Under the pieces are notes generated by a model that did not search any database, was not told the DNA's origin, and saw nothing but the letters and a program-made list of their open reading frames with translations. From Nocardiopsis_C rhodophaea (lineage in GTDB: Bacteria; Actinomycetota; Actinomycetes; Streptosporangiales; Streptosporangiaceae), in assembly GCF_039530945.1 (NCBI RefSeq), contig NZ_BAAAPC010000011.1:161892-225891 (forward strand): a DNA stretch of 64,000 nt, written 5' to 3'. A program made the position numbers and the translations under genes. This document shows positions 7,444-18,198 of this stretch, in pieces (positions within the stretch are counted from its first letter, which is position 1; each line of letters begins with the position of its first letter).

Positions 7444-9110
7444 CCGCCCGAGCACCGTCCACCGCTCCACGAGCCCACGCCCGCAGCGGCGATGCGGCCC
7501 AGCTCGTAACACGCCACCTTCGCACGGCACGGCGTGCCGCCCGCGGACGCCGGAGCGACGATCGGGCCTTCACTGTCTACGTCGGCGTCTTCGCCGCAAC
7601 CATGGCGGGGCTGTCGCTGATGTCCTGGCTGGCCTCGGCACTGGCTGACCCCGACCTGCCTTCATGGGCGAACCGGGCATCGGGGGCGCTTCCGGCGGTC
7701 CTCACCGCGGCCGCGCTGGCCACCCTATGGATCTCGGCCCGAGACGCGCTGGTCAGAGGCCCGCTCGCCGTCGATCGGCCGATGATCGACTGGCTGCTCT
7801 CCCTGCCCGTCGACCGCCGACAGCTGTTGCGCCCTCTCTTCGCGAGGGCCCTCCTGATCCGAGGGGCGACCGGGGCCGGCGTCGGCCTGCTCTCCGTGGC
7901 GGCGGTCGGCTCCGCTGTGCGTCGTCTGCCCGATGACACCGCGCCGTGGGCGCTGTTCGCGCCGGCTTTGTCGGCCGGGACGCTGCTGGGTGTGCTCAGC
8001 GCCGCGATCGCGGTGATCGTCCTATACAGCCGCCGTTCCCGTACCGTGATGGCCTGGCTGACTCCGGTCTATCTCGCTGCCTTGGCCACCCTGGCTGGCA
8101 TAGCGTTGTGCGCCGCCGACAGCGAAAGCGCGGCCACGCCGATAGCGCTGGCGTCGGGGCCATGGGGATGGGCGGCCCACGGAGTACTCGCTTCGGTGGG
8201 AGCAGCCCCTGTCGGCGGATGGATCTCGCTCGGGGCACTTGCCGTCACCACCACGGCGGCCGTCCTTCTCGCCGACCGGATTCTCGCGTTCATCCCGACC
8301 TCCGCACTCCGAGCACGAGCCGACATGCATGCGGGCGTGCGGACCGGTATGTGGATGAGCGAGGCTAACTGGCTGCACGACACACTGCGTGAAGGGGATG
8401 GGCCCCTCCTCACCTGGCTGCGCTTGCCGCAGCCCCCACGGCCATGGGCGGTCGTGCCCTGGCGGGACGCGACTGGACTGGTCCGCGCCCCGTCTTCCCT
8501 GGTACGCGCCTGGGTGGCCGTCTCGATGGCCGTGCTCGCCGTGAGCGCGGGCGTGGGCGCCGCGCCCGCGCTGCGCGCAGGGGCAGCCGTCGCAGGCGGA
8601 GCACTCCTCTTTATCGCGGCTTCGTCCCTGGCGGGCGGGGCACGCTTCACCGCGTCGGTACCCCGCAGAATCCTGTTCTTCCCGCATCGGCCGGAGACGG
8701 CCGTGCTGCTGCACGGCTGCGCCCCGCTGATAGCTCTGGGTGCCCTCGCGCTCCCCGCGATCGCGGCCGCTGTCCTGGCAGGCGCCACCGAGAGCCTCCT
8801 GGTGCTGGCGATGCTGCCCGCTGCCGTTGCCGGCGTGCTCGCCGGAGTGTTCCGCGGTTCTCTTCCAGCGCACATGTGGATCGGTTACGAGACCCCAATG
8901 GGAAACACCGCTCCGCTCCAGCTTCTGGGGTGGCAGGCGCAGGGACCCATCGCGGTGGTGACAGTCGTCGCCCCAGCGCTGGGGGCGTGGCTTCCGGCCT
9001 CCGCCGCGTCCGCCTGGACCGTACTGGCCACGCTGCTGCTGGGCAGCTGGGCGTTCCGCAGGGGCCGTCAGGCTGTCCGCGGTGGCGGCCCGTCCCCACG
9101 GACGGACTGA
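7440..9110 (+). CDS. ABC transporter membrane subunit, multi-pass
   Basis: A 556-residue, strongly hydrophobic protein with about twelve predicted membrane segments in two halves, a broad cytoplasmic stretch near residues 290-350, and a basic N-terminal extension of about 50 residues. The GTG start overlaps the stop of the ATPase gene, which points to translational coupling and a shared complex. I recognise no permease motif beyond overall topology. Most likely the permease of the preceding ATPase. Confidence 0.75.
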   Translation: MTARAPSTAPRAHARSGDAAQLVTRHLRTARRAARGRRSDDRAFTVYVGVFAATMAGLSLMSWLASALADPDLPSWANRASGALPAVLTAAALATLWISARDALVRGPLAVDRPMIDWLLSLPVDRRQLLRPLFARALLIRGATGAGVGLLSVAAVGSAVRRLPDDTAPWALFAPALSAGTLLGVLSAAIAVIVLYSRRSRTVMAWLTPVYLAALATLAGIALCAADSESAATPIALASGPWGWAAHGVLASVGAAPVGGWISLGALAVTTTAAVLLADRILAFIPTSALRARADMHAGVRTGMWMSEANWLHDTLREGDGPLLTWLRLPQPPRPWAVVPWRDATGLVRAPSSLVRAWVAVSMAVLAVSAGVGAAPALRAGAAVAGGALLFIAASSLAGGARFTASVPRRILFFPHRPETAVLLHGCAPLIALGALALPAIAAAVLAGATESLLVLAMLPAAVAGVLAGVFRGSLPAHMWIGYETPMGNTAPLQLLGWQAQGPIAVVTVVAPALGAWLPASAASAWTVLATLLLGSWAFRRGRQAVRGGGPSPRTD

Positions 9111-9486
9111 CGTTACGGTCCGTGCGATGCCTGATGTCCTGGCTGTCGACCGCCAGTGCACGAGGGCCGCGGCTTGCCGTCATCACCGGGCCCGCGAACG
9201 TCCTTCAGCATCGCGTTGAAGATGTCCGTCGTCACTGTCCAGCCGCCACCGTGCACGGCTCGACAGGCTCGATCGGCACCGACGACAGCCAGCGGGGCGC
9301 CTGGCGCTACCTGACCGAAAGGCAGGGGGCGGGGGCGGCGGGCCGGACACCGCGAGGCACGGAAAAGGTCCCAGGCGGCTTTCCCCGCGGGTTCGTCGCC
9401 TCCGCAGTACGGCGCGTCGCGACAAGACTCGCGTCCTCCGGGAAACGCGTCCCCTTCCACCAGCGGAGTCGGCCCGGGACGCGCTA
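9111..9486. other. Intergenic stretch, no supported gene
   Basis: About 375 bases between the ABC membrane gene and the convergent oxidoreductase. Frames on both strands stay open because the DNA is GC-rich, but their translations are Arg/Pro/Gly-rich without motifs. No clear hairpin or RNA gene was seen. Confidence 0.4.
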
Positions 9487-10584
9487 GGTCGACGTTCCCC
9501 ATCCCGCGGACTCCCCCAGGTCGACGGTGCCGCCGGTCCGTGTGCTGCGGCGGGCGGCTTCGATGACCTCCAGGCCGTGCACCACCTCATGCGGTTCCAC
9601 CGGGATTGGTTCCCCCTCGGCGACCGCGTCGCGGAGGGCCGCGTAAAACGCCAGGTAGTCGCCGCGTTCGGACGGTACCGGGCGCAGGTCGCCATCGGCA
9701 CCGATGCGGCCCCATGCCGACTCGGGCTCGACTCCCCAGTCGGCGGAGTCCGGGCGCTGCCCCTCTCCGAGTCGCGCCTCCTGCCCGTCGAAGCCGTCGA
9801 TCGTGAACGCCGCGCGGTCGCCGAGGACACGGAAGCGCGGGCCGGGCTGGGCGCTCAGCGCGTTCATCCACAGGTGCGACCGAACCCCGCGGGTGTGGGT
9901 CAGTGCCAGGAAGGAGTCGTCATCGGCGGCGACGCCGTCGCGGCGGGCGTCGAGTTCGGCGTAGACGGAGGACACCGGACCGAAGAGGTTGATCGCCTGG
10001 TCGATGAGGTGTGGTCCGAGGTCGTAGAGGATCCCGGCTCCGTCGTCGGCACCGCCACGCTCGCGCCAGGTCTGCTTGGCTGTCGGCCGCCACCGTTCGA
10101 ACCGGGACTCGAAGCGGTGGACCCGGCCCAGCTCCCCCTCCTCGATGAGCTTCCACAGGGTCAGAAAGTCACTGTCCCAGCGTCGGTTCTGGTAGACGGT
10201 GAGGACCTGACCGAGCTGTTCCGCCTCCTCGGTGAGTTGGCGCGCGTCGTCGGCGGTGAGCGCGAACGGCTTGTCGACCACGACAGCCATGCCGGCCTTG
10301 AGCGCGGCGCGGGCGAGCGTCGCGTGGGTGGCGTTGGGGGTGGTGATGACGGCGATCTCGAACTCGTCGCTTCGCTGCCACAGCTCCTCGGCGGAGGTGA
10401 TCACCGTCGCGTGCGGGTAGCGAGCGCGTACGGCGGCCTGCCGCTCCGGGTTACCCGTCACGACCGCGGACAGCCGCAGCCCGGGAGTGGCGTCGACCAG
10501 CGGCGCGTGGAACACCTCACCGCCCTTGCCGTAGCCGATGACGGCGACATGCAGTTCTCGTTCGGCACCGTTCGCAGAGCTCAT
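9484..10584 (-). CDS. Gfo/Idh/MocA-family NAD(P)-dependent oxidoreductase
   Basis: About 366 residues. The Rossmann fold opens with VAVIGYGKGGEVFHAP, and the catalytic-domain signature VDKPFALTADDA contains the conserved Lys-Pro pair. The C-terminal beta sheet domain carries DLGPHLIDQAINLFGPV, the usual substrate-side histidine region. The family oxidises or reduces sugars, inositols and related polyols with NAD(P). ATG 10584 is preferred; 10602 would place the start inside the upstream gene. The MFS gene on the same strand ends at 10590, so the two are almost certainly cotranscribed. Confidence 0.9.
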   Translation of the reverse strand: MSSANGAERELHVAVIGYGKGGEVFHAPLVDATPGLRLSAVVTGNPERQAAVRARYPHATVITSAEELWQRSDEFEIAVITTPNATHATLARAALKAGMAVVVDKPFALTADDARQLTEEAEQLGQVLTVYQNRRWDSDFLTLWKLIEEGELGRVHRFESRFERWRPTAKQTWRERGGADDGAGILYDLGPHLIDQAINLFGPVSSVYAELDARRDGVAADDDSFLALTHTRGVRSHLWMNALSAQPGPRFRVLGDRAAFTIDGFDGQEARLGEGQRPDSADWGVEPESAWGRIGADGDLRPVPSERGDYLAFYAALRDAVAEGEPIPVEPHEVVHGLEVIEAARRSTRTGGTVDLGESAGWGTST

Positions 10585-10589
10585 GGTCC

Positions 10590-11864
10590 TCACGCTATCC
10601 ATCGGCGATGCCCGGAATCACCGACCGGCTGCCCCTCTCGACGCGGACGTTCGGCTCGACACGCGGCGTACGCGAGTGCGGCAGCGATCTCGACACCGGC
10701 GGCCGACGCGAGGGCTCCGCCCAGGGACCACGTCGAGAGGGGACCAGCGAGCGCGGATCCGACGGCGAACCCGGTGATCTTGAAGCTCGCGCCGGTGGTG
10801 AAGATCTGGCTGCGCAGGTGGTCCGGAGCCTCACGGTGGCGGATCGCGATCAGCGCCGCCAGCTGCGGGCCGTCGGCCGCACCGGCGACCACCGCGGCCG
10901 TGATGAGGAGTGGTGCCGCGTACCCGGTTACCCCGCTGCCGGCGTGCACGGACGCGATCGCGGCCAATGCCACGGAGAAGGCGACAGCGAGTATGACCGC
11001 GCTGAGCCAGAGGATCCGGTCCGGCGGACCGGCGCTCCCAGGTCGTCGCGCGAGCAACGCGTTGGCGGCAAGCGCGGCCCCCGCCACCGCCGCAAGCAGC
11101 AGGGCGCCATGGCGGGCGTCGCCGAACACCGGCTCGGCGAGCAACGGGCAGGAGACGACGAACATGCCGATGCCGACGTAGGAGATCGTCGAGGTCGCCG
11201 TCGCACGGAACAGCGGACGCCCGTGCATGATCGCGCGCAGGCCGGAAACGAGGTGGCGCGGGACGCTGCGTCGCGGGCCCGACGGGCGCCAGGCAGGCGA
11301 CGCGTGCGCGTAGGGCAGCGTCCATGCTGCTGGGAGGGCCAGAGCGATGAGCGCGACCGACACTGCCACCGCCATGGCGGCTCCGGCTGCCCAGGCGACC
11401 AGCCCCGCCGCTGCGGGCCCGACAAGGCTAGCCAGGCTGAAGGTCATGGCGTCATGGGCCGTAGCGCGCGAGAGCCCAGCGGCCGGGGCCACTCGCGGCA
11501 GCTGGGATGTCCAGCCTCCCGCCAGCGCCGGCCCCAGCAGTCCTGTAAGCAACGCGATGCCGACAACCGCAGGGGTAGGGAGCCGCCCGAGACTCACGAG
11601 GATCGCCGCCAGCCCGGCGGCGTAACCCGCGAGCGCGAAGGCGAGTACGCGACCCGGCCGGTCGGACCGGTCCAGCAGCACACCGAGGAGGGGGCCGCCG
11701 ATCACCGCGGAGATGGTGACGCCCGCGAGCAGTGCCGACCCCGAGGTAGCGGACCCCGTGACGGCGAGCCCCAGAAGGAGGAGCGCCGGTCCGGACATCT
11801 CGTCCCCGATGCGGGCCGAGGCGCCACCCGCCAGGTATCCCCGGAGTATGTAACGCGAATTCAC
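10590..11864 (-). CDS. MFS transporter
   Basis: About 424 residues with roughly eleven or twelve hydrophobic segments. Motif-A-like loop LLGVLLDRSDRPGR follows helix 2. The GTG start at 11864 is chosen because it sits just before the first hydrophobic stretch; no clear ribosome site precedes it, so the message may be leaderless or nearly so. The start lies between two half-sites of the large symmetric operator shared with the divergent CGNR regulator, so this transporter is very likely its target. Cargo unknown. Confidence 0.85.
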   Translation of the reverse strand: MNSRYILRGYLAGGASARIGDEMSGPALLLLGLAVTGSATSGSALLAGVTISAVIGGPLLGVLLDRSDRPGRVLAFALAGYAAGLAAILVSLGRLPTPAVVGIALLTGLLGPALAGGWTSQLPRVAPAAGLSRATAHDAMTFSLASLVGPAAAGLVAWAAGAAMAVAVSVALIALALPAAWTLPYAHASPAWRPSGPRRSVPRHLVSGLRAIMHGRPLFRATATSTISYVGIGMFVVSCPLLAEPVFGDARHGALLLAAVAGAALAANALLARRPGSAGPPDRILWLSAVILAVAFSVALAAIASVHAGSGVTGYAAPLLITAAVVAGAADGPQLAALIAIRHREAPDHLRSQIFTTGASFKITGFAVGSALAGPLSTWSLGGALASAAGVEIAAALAYAACRAERPRREGQPVGDSGHRRWIA

Positions 11865-11911
11865 AAGGATGACGTTACATGGGTAACGCAGAATTTTACA
11901 CACCGCGTTAC
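11850..11911. promoter_or_regulatory. Nested symmetric operator between MFS and CGNR genes
   Basis: Four GTAAC half-sites form one dyad. The inner pair is CGTTAC-ATGG-GTAACG (11873-11888). The outer pair is GTAACGCG (11850-11857) and CGCGTTAC (11904-11911). Both pairs share the same centre, 11880.5, and each inner half is 22 bases from its outer half. The array covers the MFS start (11864) and ends nine bases before the CGNR start (11921), as expected for an operator controlling both genes. Confidence 0.65.
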
Positions 11912-11920
11912 TGTCGGAGT

Positions 11921-12523
11921 ATGTCGCACACGGGTTCCGATCCCCTTGCCGGGCGCTCGATGCGTGCGGTCGCCGACCGCACTGTCGATCTGGTCAACGC
12001 CCTCTATCCATCACCGGCCGATCCGGACGCTGTCGCAGATGTCCTGCGCGCCCACGGGGAGACCGATCCCCTCCATCTGACGCGCGCGGACGTGGACACC
12101 ATGGCGCTCGTCGCCCGCCAGCTGCGCGAGGTCTTCGCGGCCACCGACACCGGCCAGGCCGCCGCCCGGGTCAACCACCTGCTCGCGGAGCACGCGCGCC
12201 CGCCCCGCCTCACCGATCACGGCGGAACGTCCAACTGGCACCTCCACCTCGACAGCCACGACGACGCCCCATGGCCAGAGTGGATGCTGACCTCGTCCTG
12301 CATGGCGTTCGCGGTGCTCATCGCCGACCGCCAGCGCAAGCCCGGAGGGATCTGCTCATCACCGACTTGCCAGCACGTCTACATCGCGCTCGGCCGCGGT
12401 GCCCCGCGCCGTTTCTGCTCTCCCCGATGCGCCACGCGGGAACGCGTCGCAGCGCACCGTCGAGCAGGAAGGCCGGAGAAAGCAGACCAGGACACCGCGC
12501 ACCCCGAGACTGGCGTCCTTTAA
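11921..12523 (+). CDS. CGNR zinc-finger / ABATE-domain regulator with variant motif
   Basis: A 200-residue protein. An N-terminal helical stress-sensor-like (ABATE) region is followed by a C-terminal zinc finger with Cys145, Cys150, Cys166 and Cys170. In this family the last Cys begins the motif CGNR; here it reads CATR, with downstream RERVAAHRR retained for DNA contact. ATG 11921 is used because it begins at the family's usual N terminus. Divergent from an MFS transporter with a symmetric operator between them, so it probably represses or activates that transporter and itself. Confidence 0.82.
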   Translation: MSHTGSDPLAGRSMRAVADRTVDLVNALYPSPADPDAVADVLRAHGETDPLHLTRADVDTMALVARQLREVFAATDTGQAAARVNHLLAEHARPPRLTDHGGTSNWHLHLDSHDDAPWPEWMLTSSCMAFAVLIADRQRKPGGICSSPTCQHVYIALGRGAPRRFCSPRCATRERVAAHRRAGRPEKADQDTAHPETGVL

Positions 12524-12703
12524 GCGGTATCCGGCCTCGCACGGTGCTGGGCGGTCGTGGTCGCGCCGACCACTGCGACCACCGGCGACGACGGCAGGCA
12601 CGGGCGCCTGCGCCTCGCGAAACGATTCGAGATCGTTGACGGGGGGTTGGCCGAACCAATCGTGCACACCCAGCACCTGTCCCCCGCTAGGTGGGGAAGA
12701 GGG

Positions 12704-13120
12704 CTACTCGCAGCCCACCCCGTCGCGGTCGCGGTCAAGGTGTAGTCCGTACCCCGGGTCCCCCTCACGCACTGGTGCGGCACCGGCGGCGCGCGCGGCG
12801 TCGCAGTTCTCGTAGAACTCGTCCCGCCCCCGTCCGCCGCCTCCCTGAGGTGCGGGCGGTTGCTCGGTGACGGTCTCCCGCACCGTTCTGGTGGCTTCGA
12901 CAGTCTGTGTGGCGGTCGCAGTGGTCTCGATGGTGCGCGTGGCGGTCACCGTGACGGTAGGCGCCGGGGCCGGGGCGGCGCCCTGCGGGTCGCCGTTGTC
13001 CGGGCTTCCTGCACACCCTTGAGCGAAAGCCGCGATCACGAGGGCTCCGAAAACGGCGGTCGCAGTGAAAAAGGTTGCTCGCGTGGCGCCCGGTACCAGT
13101 GTGGTGGGTTTTGTTGGCAT
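12704..13120 (-). CDS. Excalibur calcium-binding domain protein, membrane-anchored
   Basis: About 138 residues: a hydrophobic segment (about 18-36) ending in FAQGC, which may be a weak lipobox or plain signal anchor; a Thr/Val-rich linker with repeated TVTVTAT and TATATQT units; a Gly-rich spacer; and a C-terminal Excalibur domain with FYENCDAARAAG and the DxDxDGVGCE calcium loop. The family sits on Gram-positive cell surfaces. ATG 13120 is chosen over 13138 because it gives a compact signal region. It stands alone between convergent and divergent neighbours. Confidence 0.85.
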   Translation of the reverse strand: MPTKPTTLVPGATRATFFTATAVFGALVIAAFAQGCAGSPDNGDPQGAAPAPAPTVTVTATRTIETTATATQTVEATRTVRETVTEQPPAPQGGGGRGRDEFYENCDAARAAGAAPVREGDPGYGLHLDRDRDGVGCE

Positions 13121-13138
13121 AGGGGCATGATGCCCCAT

Positions 13139-13498
13139 TCTTCACCGCGGTTTTCGGACAATTCCCTCCAGGTGCTGAAACGCATCCGCGGGGTGCCACT
13201 TCCCGCTCGCCTCGCTCCGGCCTTCGCACCAGTGGAATCACCACTCACGGTGGCACCAGATGGGAGCGCGAATCACCTGCACGGCCAGCCGTGCCATGGC
13301 ACACGCGAAAAAGTGGGCCCTGTTCCTAGAGTGGACCGACCACCCCTCGCCCGCCAGGGTCCTGCCATCTCCCCTACAAACCGGGCGGGCAGGGCAGCCG
13401 GCCGCGTCAGGAGCCGTGGCAAGGCCGCTTACCGAAAGCAACGGGGCTGTTGGCTGAAGCGTCAGCCAACAGCCCCGTTCCGCATGACGGTCGGCCTC
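13139..13498. other. Intergenic stretch holding the lon terminator
   Basis: About 360 bases between lon and the Excalibur gene, both on the minus strand. The left part, near the lon stop, holds a perfect 18-base-pair hairpin. The rest shows no coding frame I can support and should contain the Excalibur promoter, which I could not pin down. Confidence 0.5.
13440..13479 (-). terminator. Perfect 18-bp hairpin after lon
   Basis: Arms AACGGGGCTGTTGGCTGA and TCAGCCAACAGCCCCGTT pair fully around the loop AGCG. It begins 20 bases past the lon stop in the direction of transcription. There is no long U tract, which is usual for actinomycete terminators. Confidence 0.85.
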
Positions 13499-15925
<2,427 letters not shown>

Positions 15926-15938
15926 CGAACCCTCCTTG

Positions 15939-15957
15939 TTGAGTCACTATCACTCAA
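15939..15957. promoter_or_regulatory. HAIR-like HspR operator before lon
   Basis: TTGAGTCACTATCACTCAA: six-base arms TTGAGT and ACTCAA with seven bases between them. The HspR-associated inverted repeat of actinobacteria is CTTGAGT-N7-ACTCAAG, so spacing and six bases of each arm agree. HspR control of lon is known in Streptomyces; here it is inferred from the site. Confidence 0.8.
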
Positions 15958-16031
15958 TAAAAAAGAGTCGGGTTTTGTTCCCCTCGCGGCGTTCGCCGTG
16001 AGCGATCGCGATCCGAGGCGCCGCGCGCTCC

Positions 16032-16090
16032 TTGACACCCTCTCCCCTGACGCGCATAATCAACCTATAGGTTAAACAACCGAGAGGTTG
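16032..16090 (+). promoter_or_regulatory. Promoter and double operator of the ArsR/SRPBCC pair
   Basis: TTGACA (16032-16037), 17 bases, then CATAAT (16055-16060) is a near-consensus housekeeping promoter. Directly downstream lie two dyads: the perfect palindrome AACCTATAGGTT (16062-16073), over the expected transcription start, and CAACC-GAGA-GGTTG (16077-16090). Both contain AACC and GGTT half-sites, so one dimeric repressor, presumably the ArsR-type protein encoded next, can bind both. Confidence 0.75.
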
Positions 16091-16098
16091 AATAGGGT

Positions 16099-16491
16099 AT
16101 GGAAGAAGATCAGCTCAGCCTGACGTTCGCGGCGCTGGCCGACCCCACCCGGCGGGAGATCCTGGCCCGCCTGGCCGAGGGTGAGGCAACGGTGAACGAA
16201 CTGGCCGAGCCCTTCTCCGTCAGCCTCCAGGCGATCTCCAAACACCTGAAGGTGCTCGAACGCGCGGGCCTCATCAGCCGGGGACGCAGCGCCCAGTGGC
16301 GGCCGTGCCGCCTGGAGGCGGCGCCGTTGCAATCAGCCTCCGACTGGATCGAGCGCTACCGGGCCAGCTGGGAAGAGCGGTTCGACCGCCTCGACCAGGA
16401 GATCAAGAGCCTCCAGCACCGCATGCACGCCAACCGCGAGACCCATCGGCAGGATCACCAGGACCAAGGGGACGAGAACCATGGCCGATAG
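16099..16491 (+). CDS. ArsR-type helix-turn-helix repressor
   Basis: A 130-residue winged-helix protein with the ArsR core: LTFAALADPTRREILARLAE, the recognition region VSLQAISKHLKVLERAGLI, and a wing with GRSAQWRPCRL. It lacks the metal-binding Cys pair of true metal sensors and belongs to the branch encoded with START/AHSA1 proteins. The ATG sits just after the two operator dyads. Its last 11 bases overlap the next gene, indicating translational coupling. Confidence 0.93.
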   Translation: MEEDQLSLTFAALADPTRREILARLAEGEATVNELAEPFSVSLQAISKHLKVLERAGLISRGRSAQWRPCRLEAAPLQSASDWIERYRASWEERFDRLDQEIKSLQHRMHANRETHRQDHQDQGDENHGR

Positions 16492-16996
16492 GACCAATAC
16501 GACCAACAAAACCGACAAGACCGAACTCATCGTCGAACCGGGCCGCCACGACATCGTCGTCACCCGCGTCTTCGACGCCCCGCGCGACGTCGTCTACGCG
16601 GCGTTCACCGACCCGGACCTCATCCCCAAGTGGTGGGGCCCCGCCCAGTACGAGACGACCGTCGACCGCGCCGAGGTCCGGCCGGGCGGCGTGTGGCGCT
16701 ACATCAGCCGCGATGAGCACGGCACCGAATACGCGTTCAAGGGCGTCTACCACGACCTCGTCGCACCGGAACGCGTCGTCTCCACCTTCGAATTCGAAGG
16801 CGTGCCCGGACACGTGGAACTCGACACCGCTACTTTCGAGGAGATCGACGGAGGCAAGACCAAGTACACCAGCGTCTCCGTCTTCCAGTCCGTCGAAGAC
16901 CGCGACGCCATGGTGGCCTCGGGCATGGAGTCGGGTCTCCGCGAAACCCTGAACCGCCTCGCCGAGATCGTCGAGCGCTCTGGCGCCGACCACTAG
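16481..16996 (+). CDS. SRPBCC (AHSA1/START-like) domain protein
   Basis: A 171-residue protein with the AHSA1-type fold: ITRVFDAPRDVVYAAFTDPD-like entry strand, KWWGP loop (Pro/Trp rich), PGGVWRY, and a long C-terminal helix ending in LAEIVERSG. These helix-grip proteins bind hydrophobic ligands and are commonly encoded with an ArsR regulator. The start overlaps the regulator gene. Ligand unknown. A charged Thr/Asn/Lys-rich N terminus of about 15 residues precedes the domain. Confidence 0.9.
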   Translation: MADRTNTTNKTDKTELIVEPGRHDIVVTRVFDAPRDVVYAAFTDPDLIPKWWGPAQYETTVDRAEVRPGGVWRYISRDEHGTEYAFKGVYHDLVAPERVVSTFEFEGVPGHVELDTATFEEIDGGKTKYTSVSVFQSVEDRDAMVASGMESGLRETLNRLAEIVERSGADH

Positions 16997-17155
16997 AGGC
17001 CACACCGCACACCACGCGCACAGCGCGTCCCTGGCCATCGGCGGCCGCGCCACCGCGATACGCCGTTGGCCAGGGCGAGCGCCCACGCGATCCGCCCAGC
17101 AGCGCCGGCCGCCGCGTGATCTCGTCTGACATGACATGTCCCGCTTGTTCCCCGC

Positions 17156-18151
17156 TCACCCTTCGGCCTCAGGCACGAGATCGTTGAACCGGTCATCGAC
17201 ATAGTCCGCCATCACCGGCGCTTCGGGAATCTCCCCGGCGTCGGCGAAGGCGTCGGCCAGGTCCTGCTCGGACGCGATCAACTCCGTGTCGATGGGCCGC
17301 GGCGCGGGGGCACGCCGCTCGGCGGCGATCCGGGTGACCTTGTCGGGCAGTCCGGTGTGCTGGGACCACACCTTCGCGTAGGCGTCCGGGTGGGCCGCGC
17401 TCCACAGCACCGCGCGGTGGACCCGGCCCACGTAGTCCTCCAGCGCCGCTTCCTTGGCCGGGTCTTCCAACGCATCAACCGCGGCGACCTGGAAGGTGAA
17501 GGTGTTGCTGTATCCCTCGGCGCTGACCAGGATCTTCGCGCCCACACGGTCCTCGGCCTGGGCGATGTAGGGGTCCCATGCCGCCCAGGCGTCGGCCTGG
17601 CCCTCGGAGAAGGCCGCCAGGCCGTCTGCGGGCTGGACGTAGTTGACGTCGATGTCGTCGAAGGCGAGTTTTTCGGCTTTCACAACCCCCAGCAGCTGAC
17701 CGTGGGCAGAGCTGCCCTTGGTCACGGCGATGGAGTGGCCCACCAGGTCGGCGGGGCTCTCGATGTCGGAGTCGGTCGGCACGACGATCGAGGTGCTGTC
17801 CGGGGAGGACGCGAAGGCGGCGACGATCCGCATGTCCGAGCCCGCGGCCGCGGCGAAGACCGGGGGCGTGTTGCCGACCTGGCCGATGTCGACCGCGTCG
17901 GCGTGCAGGGCCTCCAACAGCGGCGGGCCGGAGGTGAACGTGGACCATTCGATCGTGTACGGGACATCGTCGAGCTCCCCCGACGCCTCAAGCAGCGCCT
18001 GGGCTCCGTCGATCTGGTCACCCACGCGGAGCACCACGTCACTGACGTCGTCGGCACCGCCGTTCCGTGCCGAACAGCCCACTCCCAGAAGCAGCAGGGC
18101 CAGGACCGCCGATGCGGTGGCGGCGGGTGCGGACGTGGTACGGGCCATCAT
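17156..18151 (-). CDS. ssuA: Aliphatic sulfonate ABC transporter substrate-binding lipoprotein
   Basis: About 331 residues. A signal peptide with lipobox LGVGC (Cys25) marks an anchored lipoprotein. The mature part is a type 2 periplasmic-binding fold of the SsuA/TauA group: ALHADAVDIGQVGNTPPVFA in the first lobe, GHSIAVTKGSSAHGQLL at the hinge side, and AWAAWDPYIAQAE in the second lobe. It captures alkanesulfonates and delivers them to SsuBC. Last gene of the minus-strand run ssuD, reductase, ssuC, ssuB, ssuA; 47 bases follow ssuB. Confidence 0.92.
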   Translation of the reverse strand: MMARTTSAPAATASAVLALLLLGVGCSARNGGADDVSDVVLRVGDQIDGAQALLEASGELDDVPYTIEWSTFTSGPPLLEALHADAVDIGQVGNTPPVFAAAAGSDMRIVAAFASSPDSTSIVVPTDSDIESPADLVGHSIAVTKGSSAHGQLLGVVKAEKLAFDDIDVNYVQPADGLAAFSEGQADAWAAWDPYIAQAEDRVGAKILVSAEGYSNTFTFQVAAVDALEDPAKEAALEDYVGRVHRAVLWSAAHPDAYAKVWSQHTGLPDKVTRIAAERRAPAPRPIDTELIASEQDLADAFADAGEIPEAPVMADYVDDRFNDLVPEAEG

Positions 18152-18198
18152 CGGTGGGGTTCCGTTTCCGTCGGAGGCAACGCGGGAGCGAGCCGCAA

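Noticed and set aside
8022..9161. Long minus-strand frames antisense to the ABC membrane protein
   Set aside because: Arg/Gly/Gln-rich translation without motifs; the plus-strand membrane protein explains the codon pattern.
9113..9502. 129-residue minus-strand frame in the gap before the oxidoreductase
   Set aside because: No motif or ribosome site, and Arg/Pro/Gly-rich composition.
10608..12080. Long plus-strand frame antisense to the MFS gene
   Set aside because: Low-complexity Arg/Gly-rich sequence; the minus-strand transporter has clear membrane segments.
12359..12676. 105-residue minus-strand frame overlapping the CGNR gene
   Set aside because: Overlaps a well-supported gene and shows no family resemblance.
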